Assembly (NCBI GenBank): GCA_031267175.1
Contig: JAIRZP010000112.1
Coordinates: 1 to 5,460 of the forward strand
Direction of reading: 5' to 3'
Length of the DNA stretch: 5,460 nt
DNA from: Coriobacteriales bacterium
Lineage (GTDB): Bacteria > Actinomycetota > Coriobacteriia > Coriobacteriales > UBA8131
The position numbers and the translations under genes are program-made. A model generated the notes under the pieces. The model was not told the origin of the DNA. It ran no database searches and saw only the letters and a list, made by a program, of their open reading frames with translations. Numbering within the stretch: position 1 is the stretch's first letter; the number at the start of each line of letters is the position of its first letter. Below are positions 1-4,000 of this stretch, piece after piece.

Positions 1-276
1 AGCCAGTACAGGAAGCTCAAATACGGCAGGACCAGGCAGGTTATTTTCGATACTGCGATGGCTGTCTGCGTAGGGCTTGATCTCGGGCTGGAATACGGTG
101 TGCCGCTTTTGGAGAAGGCAGGGTATTCCCTGGAAGGGGAGGACAGGTTTCCCTATAAGGTACTGTTGGCGTTTTATCGGGGGCATACCATCTTTGAGTG
201 CAATGAATACCTTATCGACCAAGGCGTAAAGCCTTTGCGCGAAGCTGTTTGCAGGGGGTCTTCTGGAAAAAAATAA
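1..276 (+). CDS. C-terminal end of an unidentified protein with an XRE-like helical tail domain (5' partial)
   Basis: The frame is open from the first base and ends at TAA 274-276, so the start lies outside the window; the ATG at 58 is internal. The 91 visible residues include a run of small hydrophobic residues (IFDTAMAVCVGLDL), the motif LLEKAGYSLEG, a mostly helical stretch, and FECNEYLIDQGVKPL near the end. From memory, this order (hydrophobic helix, LL..AGYsL, aromatic stretch, iNe.L...g..pL) resembles a helical, helix-turn-helix-like tail at the C-terminus of several accessory proteins of Clostridia and related Gram-positives, including some macro-domain proteins. The N-terminal part that would define the function is missing, so I assign none. 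Five of seven arginine codons are AGG, whereas the amidohydrolase at 883 uses mostly CGN, which suggests foreign origin. A hairpin begins 1 base after the stop codon. Confidence 0.6.
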   Translation, partial: SQYRKLKYGRTRQVIFDTAMAVCVGLDLGLEYGVPLLEKAGYSLEGEDRFPYKVLLAFYRGHTIFECNEYLIDQGVKPLREAVCRGSSGKK

Positions 277-294
277 CCGGATTTCTGAAATCCG
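267..294 (-). terminator. Minus-strand intrinsic terminator overlapping the stop of the + strand gene
   Basis: A perfect 7-bp stem (278-284 with 288-294, CGGATTT/AAATCCG, 3-base loop) is followed on the minus strand by GTTATTTTTTT (positions 277 down to 267). This is a good hairpin plus T-run for transcription running leftward. On the + strand the bases after the hairpin are not T-rich, so it serves the upstream + gene poorly. It would stop a transcript coming from the tRNA-Leu side. Confidence 0.55.
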
Positions 295-394
295 CAATCA
301 TTCGGTATCTCTCATATAATACCTGCCATTTTAGTCTTACGGAAGCCGTTTGCGCTGGTAGACGGTATTCTATCGCAGCACTTGATGCGGGGAT

Positions 395-523
395 AAGGAC
401 TTGCGCGTATTTGCTTCGCAAATCCGCACCCTGCTCTCTCGCTTCGCTCGTTCGCGAGCACGGGCTAAAGCGTGCCACTGGCACGCTTCTTAACGCCCGC
501 GCCCTTCACAGGTTCAAGTCCTT
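395..523. other. Possible branched RNA structure or compound palindrome
   Basis: AAGGACTTG (395-403) is exactly complementary to CAAGTCCTT (515-523). Inside this outer stem lie three local hairpins: 409-414 with 418-423 (6 bp, TTC loop), 446-450 with 455-459 (5 bp, TTCG loop) and 468-476 with 480-488 (9 bp, ACT loop). CGCG 404-407 can also pair with 498-501. The nested arrangement is what a multi-branched RNA would give. The strand is unknown, and a purely DNA-level repeat is equally possible. Confidence 0.3.
468..488. repeat. 9-bp perfect hairpin
   Basis: AAGCGTGCC (468-476) and GGCACGCTT (480-488) are perfect complements around a 3-base loop. Neither flank carries a T-run long enough for an intrinsic terminator. 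Confidence 0.6.
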
Positions 524-528
524 TCGCC
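510..528 (+). repeat. 19-bp partial copy of the tRNA-Leu 3' end (att-like, inverted)
   Basis: AGGTTCAAGTCCTTTCGCC on the + strand is identical to part of the T-arm and acceptor 3' strand of the minus-strand tRNA-Leu (744-762). The match stops before the rest of the acceptor and CCA. No D-arm, anticodon arm or matching 5' acceptor strand is found upstream, so it is not a tRNA gene. The orientation is opposite to the nearby tRNA, so it is not a simple direct-repeat att pair. It could be a relic of integration into another tRNA-Leu copy, or the product of an inversion. Confidence 0.6.
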
Positions 529-571
529 ACAAAAAATCCCCCGGGAGAACCCTGAAGGGCTCTTTTGGGGC

Positions 572-614
572 CCCCGCAACGCTTGAGGGAGCGAAGCGAG
601 TGAGCGTTGTGGGG
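572..614. repeat. 12-bp GC-rich inverted repeat
   Basis: CCCCGCAACGCT (572-583) pairs with AGCGTTGTGGGG (603-614) with one G-T pair. The loop contains GAGCGAAGCGAG (589-600), which is itself the complement of 438-449, so two alternative pairings compete. Confidence 0.6.
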
Positions 615-642
615 AGAAGGAGGAGCAACGGAGCGGGCGCAG

Positions 643-709
643 GGTAGCACTTACTTTGCCCGAGAAGATTAGCAGAACAGTAAGCTCTCGGGGCAAAGTA
701 AGTGCTACC
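643..709. repeat. Long inverted repeat (22-bp stem, one bulge, 20-base loop)
   Basis: Bases 644-665 pair with 686-708, leaving a single unpaired G near 690; 643-709 adds one more G-C pair and 642-710 a G-T pair. The loop is 666-685. The arms contain the sequence GGTAGCACTTACTTTGCCC and its complement. Neither flank has a T-run, so this is not a typical intrinsic terminator. It could be a MITE-like or REP-like element, or a structured 3' trailer of a tRNA-Leu transcript. Confidence 0.75.
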
Positions 710-719
710 TGGAGCTTAG

Positions 720-733
720 CGGAGTTTGCTCCG
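720..733. repeat. Short hairpin beside the tRNA 3' end
   Basis: CGGAG (720-724) and CTCCG (729-733) pair around a TTTG loop, three bases from the encoded CCA of the tRNA. It may help define the 3' trailer. No T-run follows on the minus strand. Confidence 0.4.
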
Positions 734-736
734 ACG

Positions 737-824
737 TGGTGCGGGCGAAAGGACTTGAACCTTCACGAGGGTAAACCTCACTAGCACCTGAAGCTAGCGC
801 GTCTGCCAATTCCGCCACGCCCGC
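737..824 (-). tRNA. tRNA-Leu (anticodon CAG), CCA encoded
   Basis: Read on the minus strand, the gene has a 7-bp acceptor stem (GCGGGCG 824-818 with CGCCCGC 747-741), a D-arm with GGCAGA, an anticodon stem CTAGC/GCTAG around TTCAGGT (anticodon CAG at 790-788), a long class-II variable arm (GAGG/CCTC type) and a T-loop TTCAAGT, ending in A plus encoded CCA (739-737). The long variable arm and anticodon make it leucine, reading CUG codons. It is divergent from the amidohydrolase. Upstream on the minus strand, CTGACA (860-855) and TATACC (841-836) are present but only 13 bases apart, so I do not call a promoter. The same tRNA 3' end is partly copied at 510-528. Confidence 0.97.
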
Positions 825-882
825 ACTCGTAATGCGGTATAGTACCATATATCGTGTCAGTCTGAGTATCGGGGCCACACTT

Positions 883-1686
883 ATGAAGAAAAAAAATACT
901 GTCCGTATCGACATCCATAACCATGTGTATCCAGAAAAGCTCGCCGCGCGCGCGGTTGAGGGCGTCAGCAGATTCTATAGCATCGAGATGAGCTGCGATG
1001 GAACGGTGCAGAGCCTACTCAAATCCCAGGAGGAGGCTGGGCTTGATTACTCGCTCATACATTCCGTGGCGCTCAAGCCGGATCAAGTCCCTATCATCAA
1101 CGACTTTATCGCCGAGCAGTGCCGACTGCATCCCAGCTTTATCGGCTTTGCCACGATGCACCAGGACTTTGAGGATATGGAAGGGGAGATTGAGCGGGCA
1201 CTCTCGCTGGGCCTCACCGGCTTTAAGCTGCATCCGGACTCCCAGGGGGTCAACATCGACGACGATCGTCTCATGTGCTTCTATTCTCTCATAGAAGGCC
1301 GCCTGCCCGTCATGCTCCACTGCGGCGACTATCGCTTTGACAACTCGCATCCCCGGCGCACCAAACGCGTTTTGCAGGAGTTTCCCCGTCTGGTGGCAAA
1401 CTGCGCACACTTTGGTGCCTGGTCGCTCTACGACCTGGCAGTCGAGTATCTGGAGAACGAGCACTGCTTCATGGATCTCTCCTCTGCCGCGGTCTATCTC
1501 GGCCCGCGCAGGACAACCGAACTCATCAAACTCTACGGCGCGGACCGCATCCTCTTTGGCTCGGACTATCCCATGTGGAACCCCGCCACTGAGCTTGAGC
1601 GCTTCTCTCTCAACGACCTCACCGCCACAGAGCAGGAGCAGGTGCTCTGGCGTACCGCCGAGGCCTATCTGGGTAGAAGCTTATGA
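883..1686 (+). CDS. Amidohydrolase-2 family metal-dependent hydrolase or decarboxylase
   Basis: This 267-residue protein has the TIM-barrel amidohydrolase-2 signature (COG2159, the family of ACMSD and resorcylate decarboxylases). Visible are the strand-1 metal motif DIHNH (His12, His14), GFKLHP (112-118), the metal-ligand strand VMLHCG (His146), ANCAHFGA (His176) and the terminal FGSDYP (Asp228). This is the full set expected for a single-metal enzyme, so it is probably active. The substrate cannot be told: members hydrolyse or decarboxylate small carboxylic or aromatic acids in the cytoplasm. I chose ATG 883 over the in-frame ATG 832, because 832 lies 7 bases from the tRNA 5' end and has no ribosome site, while 883 has GGGG 8 bases upstream and begins just before the first barrel strand. 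The gene appears monocistronic, and its stop overlaps that of the convergent membrane-protein gene. Confidence 0.9.
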   Translation: MKKKNTVRIDIHNHVYPEKLAARAVEGVSRFYSIEMSCDGTVQSLLKSQEEAGLDYSLIHSVALKPDQVPIINDFIAEQCRLHPSFIGFATMHQDFEDMEGEIERALSLGLTGFKLHPDSQGVNIDDDRLMCFYSLIEGRLPVMLHCGDYRFDNSHPRRTKRVLQEFPRLVANCAHFGAWSLYDLAVEYLENEHCFMDLSSAAVYLGPRRTTELIKLYGADRILFGSDYPMWNPATELERFSLNDLTATEQEQVLWRTAEAYLGRSL

Positions 1687-2346
1687 CTTCTCCAAGCGAG
1701 CCTGCCTCCACCTGAAGAAAACGCCCGCGGCGATACTGATGCCGCAGAGCAGCACCATGCAGACTGCCCAGACCGTCGCAGAGCTCAGCCAGAAACCGGT
1801 GGGCAGGGCGCGGATGAGCAGCGAGTCTGCGGGAAAGACCCACGTGCCATCGGCAAAGAACAGGCTGTGCATCCAGGCAAAGAAGGCGGCAAAGTCGATG
1901 GCAATGGCAACGCCGAGGACGAGGGCGCAGGCAAGCGGCACCCCTCCACCAACGATGAGCGGCAACACCAGGATCTTGACCCGATAGCGTCTCACGGCAA
2001 GGGTCAGCAGCAAAATGAGCGCCAGGAGAACCCCGATGCTGACATACTCCACGGTGAGGAATACCACGCGCACATCAAGAAGATGGGTGATTGCGTCAGA
2101 GGTGAGCGAGCTACGGTAGTCCTCCCCGGTAGGCATGGCGGCGGCATCGTCTCCAAAGGAGAACTCGCGCACGGCCGTGGCCACTTCGAGCAGATACTCA
2201 CGATCGGCACCATCCTGCGTGGTTTGCTTGAGGGCATCATCCATGAGAGCAGTGCTCACCGGAGCCGAGGTCACCACCATAAGGGCTGCAAGGGGGATAT
2301 ACACGGCCACCAGGAGGGTAATTACCACTGACACGACGCTCCGCAC
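1681..2346 (-). CDS. DUF1461/TIGR01906 integral membrane protein, possible Lit-like lipoprotein transacylase
   Basis: The 221-residue protein has four predicted membrane helices (about 3-25, 94-117, 126-150, 187-210) and a long non-cytoplasmic loop (about 26-92). The segment FAWMHSLFFADGTWVFPADSLLIRALPTGFW, split here as FAWMHSLFF (156-164) and WVFPADSLLIRALPTGFW (169-186), is the typical conserved block of TIGR01906/DUF1461. Lit, the lipoprotein intramolecular transacylase of enterococci and bacilli, belongs to this family; as I recall, its two essential histidines are 72 residues apart. Here His88 (in AITHLLD) and His160 (in AWMHS) are also 72 apart and in matching places. The function is therefore plausible but unproven, since many family members are uncharacterised. 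The start is GTG at 2346, three bases after the truA stop and in the same frame, so no earlier start is possible. A GGAGG lies rather far (15 bases) upstream, so translational coupling to truA is likely. Confidence 0.85.
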   Translation of the reverse strand: MRSVVSVVITLLVAVYIPLAALMVVTSAPVSTALMDDALKQTTQDGADREYLLEVATAVREFSFGDDAAAMPTGEDYRSSLTSDAITHLLDVRVVFLTVEYVSIGVLLALILLLTLAVRRYRVKILVLPLIVGGGVPLACALVLGVAIAIDFAAFFAWMHSLFFADGTWVFPADSLLIRALPTGFWLSSATVWAVCMVLLCGISIAAGVFFRWRQARLEKS

Positions 2347-2349
2347 TGG

Positions 2350-3240
2350 TCAGTACACCACCCTCCAGAGCGTGAGGCCCTGGGCAGGGGCTGTCTGTCC
2401 CGCCGCGCGGCGATCGCGTGCCTCCAGCACTTCCTTAATCCACTCAGGCGGCCGCTTGCGCAGACAGACCTCGACCAGGCTCCCTACCATGACCCGCACC
2501 ATCGAATGGAGAAACGCGTTGCCGATAACCTGTACCACCATGCACTGCTCGCCCAGATGCTGGGAGCCAAAGACCATGACCTTGGATACCGTGCGCGTTG
2601 TGGGCCCCAGTGCTGCCGACTTGGCCACGCAAAAACTGCGGAAGTCGTGCTCGCCCTCAAAAAACGAAGCCGCCAACTTGAGTCCGGCAATATCCAGGGG
2701 AGCACTGACCTTGAGCCACCAGACATAGGGTGCCAGGAACACCGGCGGCGTTGCGCTGGGATAGATGCGATAGCGGTACTCGCGTGCCTGGGCAGAAAAG
2801 CGGGCCGAGAACTCGGCTGGCATCTGCTGTATGCGTTTGACCACGAGGCTTTCCGGCGTGAGGGCATTGAGTGTGCTCAGCAGCTTATCAGTACTGCGCT
2901 GCTCCAGCTCGCTCTGGCCAAGGCCAAAGCTGACCACATTACCGAGGGCATGAACACCAGCGTCGGTGCGTCCCGCTCCCGTGGTTAGCACCTCACGGTG
3001 ATAGACCGTCTGTAAAGCCTGTTCCAGCTCCCCCTGCACGGTACGCTGGAGTTCCTGGCGAGCAAAGCCGGAGAAGTGTGAGCCTTCGTACGACACGGTG
3101 AGGGCCAGGACTGCATCCGGCAGGCCTGGCTCAGATTGGGCCTCGCCCTGTGTGTCGCTCCGCGCGCCTGGTTCTCCCGCAAGGGAGGCTTCTGGCTCTG
3201 CGCCACTGCCTGTGTTACCAGCTGGTTGTTTATCCGTCAT
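2350..3240 (-). CDS. truA: tRNA pseudouridine(38-40) synthase TruA
   Basis: TruA isomerises uridines 38, 39 and 40 in the anticodon arm of tRNAs to pseudouridine. The 296-residue product shows the family landmarks: LTVSYEGSHFSGFARQ near residue 47, the catalytic motif AGRTDAGVHA with Asp93, EYRYRI, FEGEHDFRSFC, and the C-terminal block GNAFLHSMVRVMVG followed by GLTLWRVVY. The frame is open further upstream to 3339, but a TATAAT box (3284-3289) lies inside that extension, so ATG 3240 is the better start; its ribosome site (GGTGAG) is weak. The first 43 or so residues are rich in Gly, Ala, Glu and Pro with no sign of structure, an unusual extension for TruA. The DUF1461 gene follows 3 bases after the stop, forming a two-gene operon. 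Confidence 0.96.
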   Translation of the reverse strand: MTDKQPAGNTGSGAEPEASLAGEPGARSDTQGEAQSEPGLPDAVLALTVSYEGSHFSGFARQELQRTVQGELEQALQTVYHREVLTTGAGRTDAGVHALGNVVSFGLGQSELEQRSTDKLLSTLNALTPESLVVKRIQQMPAEFSARFSAQAREYRYRIYPSATPPVFLAPYVWWLKVSAPLDIAGLKLAASFFEGEHDFRSFCVAKSAALGPTTRTVSKVMVFGSQHLGEQCMVVQVIGNAFLHSMVRVMVGSLVEVCLRKRPPEWIKEVLEARDRRAAGQTAPAQGLTLWRVVY

Positions 3241-3283
3241 TCTTTGTTCTCTCACCGTCACCGTATCTCGACATACACCCCGT

Positions 3284-3289
3284 ATTATA
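3284..3289 (-). promoter_or_regulatory. Putative -10 box of the truA promoter
   Basis: A perfect TATAAT on the minus strand would start transcription near 3277, giving a leader of about 37 bases before ATG 3240. The hexamer at the -35 distance (3307-3312, GAGAAA) is poor, so the promoter may need an activator or may be weak. Confidence 0.5.
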
Positions 3290-3323
3290 GTAAGTGCGAT
3301 TTGGTATTTCTCCACCTTTCGCA

Positions 3324-3340
3324 CATGGTTGACTACCATG
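3324..3340. promoter_or_regulatory. Operator-like dyad upstream of truA
   Basis: CATGGT (3324-3329) and ACCATG (3335-3340) form a perfect 6-bp dyad with a 5-base spacer, centred about 55 bases upstream of the predicted truA transcription start. It does not resemble the DtxR or MntR consensus. It could be a regulator site or chance. Confidence 0.3.
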
Positions 3341-3374
3341 AAGACGCCTTGAGCGTCGCATCCCCTCCTTGTTG

Positions 3375-3406
3375 AGTGGCCCGGCTCCCCGGGCCACTTG
3401 CTTTTT
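3375..3406 (+). terminator. Intrinsic terminator pointing along the + strand
   Basis: A perfect 10-bp stem (AGTGGCCCGG 3375-3384 with CCGGGCCACT 3389-3398, loop CTCC) is followed by TGCTTTTT on the + strand. On the minus strand the following bases are CAACAAGG, with no T-run, so for the minus-strand repressor gene it would act poorly unless assisted. No + strand gene precedes it. Confidence 0.7.
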
Positions 3407-3481
3407 GGGACGATTCTTCTCAGAGCACAGGCTGGTCAGTGGAGGGCAGAGAAGGGCAGAGGCAGCTGCCCCGCCTTAACC
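3399..3481. other. Intergenic spacer with a purine-rich decamer repeat
   Basis: Between the terminator and the repressor stop codon lie GGAGGGCAGA (3441-3450) and GAAGGGCAGA (3451-3460), a tandem decamer with one difference, and the palindrome GGCAGCTGCC (3461-3470). No gene or T-run following a hairpin is seen for the minus-strand transcript. Confidence 0.4.
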
Positions 3482-3916
3482 CTACGGAGTGCCAGCGGCG
3501 CCAGCCCTCCACGTTTTCATGAACTCGGTCCAGCTCTGCAGGGTCTCGTCGCTGAGGGCGTGTTCCATCATGCAGGCCTCGCCCTGCGCCTTGCTGGCCT
3601 CAACTCCGAGGACATCAGAGAGAAACTCGGAGAGGATCTCGTGGCGGTTCTGCACACCGCGCGCGTAACGGAGCCCTTGCTCGGTGAGCGTGATGTCGCC
3701 GTAGTACGGCTGCTCCACGAGTCCGGCAGCCTTGAGGTTGTTGATGGCCTTGTTGACACTGGCTTTGGAAACATCCAACTTGGCAGCAAGGTCAACCGAA
3801 CGTATGGAGGACGTTGCTCCGCCGAGCTGGTAGATAGCCTCCAGATAATCCTCGCCGGAAGAAGTGAGTTTATCGGCACCCTCGGGGCCGCTTCTCTCCG
3901 TATCCTGTGTTGTCAT
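3482..3916 (-). CDS. DtxR/MntR-family metal-dependent transcriptional repressor
   Basis: The 144-residue protein matches the DtxR/MntR family (COG1321), dimeric repressors that bind DNA when loaded with Fe2+ or Mn2+. The winged helix-turn-helix lies at about 22-84 (SVDLAAKLDVSKASVNKAIN, then LTEQGLRYA) and the dimerisation and metal-binding part at about 88-125. Ligand candidates are Asp23 and Glu26 (GEDYLE), His92 (NRHEIL), Cys115, Glu118 and His119 (EACMMEH). The first two match MntR; the cysteine is in the position used by DtxR. There is no C-terminal SH3/FeoA domain, so it is the short type. ATG 3916 is chosen because AGGAG lies 8 bases upstream; ATGs at 3922 and 3934 are too close to it or upstream of it. 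It follows the transporter by 84 bases without a terminator and may be co-transcribed. Iron versus manganese cannot be decided. Confidence 0.92.
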   Translation of the reverse strand: MTTQDTERSGPEGADKLTSSGEDYLEAIYQLGGATSSIRSVDLAAKLDVSKASVNKAINNLKAAGLVEQPYYGDITLTEQGLRYARGVQNRHEILSEFLSDVLGVEASKAQGEACMMEHALSDETLQSWTEFMKTWRAGAAGTP

Positions 3917-3924
3917 CGTCATCA

Positions 3925-3929
3925 CTCCT
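3925..3929 (-). promoter_or_regulatory. Ribosome binding site fixing the repressor start
   Basis: AGGAG on the minus strand lies 8 bases before ATG 3916 and only 2 before ATG 3922, which decides the start among three in-frame ATGs. Confidence 0.75.
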
Positions 3930-3935
3930 AACATC

Positions 3936-3959
3936 GAGCAGTTACCTGAGCTGTTACCA
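3936..3959. repeat. Tandem 12-mer upstream of the repressor gene, possible operator
   Basis: GAGCAGTTACCT (3936-3947) is followed directly by GAGCTGTTACCA (3948-3959), 10 of 12 identical. The period is near one helical turn, and the block lies just ahead of the ribosome site, as an autoregulatory operator would. It is not the inverted repeat usual for DtxR-type boxes. Confidence 0.4.
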
Positions 3960-4000
3960 GCGTCTCTTCCAGCGGCATGCTACCAACTCTTCCTGAGGCG

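Larger units (their letters stand above)
277..736. other. Non-coding, hairpin-rich region between the partial gene and tRNA-Leu
   Basis: No reading frame here looks like a protein: the open frames are short, overlap each other on both strands and are made of repeat-derived sequence. The stretch instead holds many inverted repeats: stems at 278-294, 409-423, 446-459 (TTCG loop), 468-488, 572-614, 643-709 and 720-733, plus longer-range complementarity between 395-403 and 515-523 and between 438-449 and 589-600. A TATAAT lies at 315-320 on the + strand without a convincing -35. A copy of part of the tRNA-Leu T-arm and acceptor lies at 510-528. Together this looks like the scarred edge of a mobile or repeat-bearing segment, or a structured RNA locus. 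Confidence 0.6.

Noticed and set aside
440..532. A second tRNA gene on the + strand ending at the TTCAAGTCC motif
   Set aside because: The T-stem has a mismatch, no matching 5' acceptor strand is found upstream, and there is no D-arm or anticodon arm, so it is only a fragment.
395..614. CRISPR array
   Set aside because: The repeats are inverted and of unequal length, with no regular spacing or spacers.
249..650. Overlapping open frames on both strands in the hairpin-rich region
   Set aside because: They are mutually antisense, lack ribosome sites, and their residues come from repeats and the tRNA-like fragment; no family is recognisable.
832..882. Upstream in-frame ATG for the amidohydrolase
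   Set aside because: It has no ribosome site, lies 7 bases from the tRNA 5' end, and would add residues unlike the family before the first barrel strand.
3241..3339. Longer truA starting at 3339
   Set aside because: The extension covers a TATAAT promoter box and adds residues that do not belong to TruA.
3324..3340. DtxR or MntR box at the CATGGT dyad
   Set aside because: The sequence does not resemble either consensus; kept only as an unassigned dyad.
3326..3375. A 16-codon + strand peptide before the orphan terminator
   Set aside because: It has no ribosome site and no promoter pair; its end next to the hairpin may be chance.
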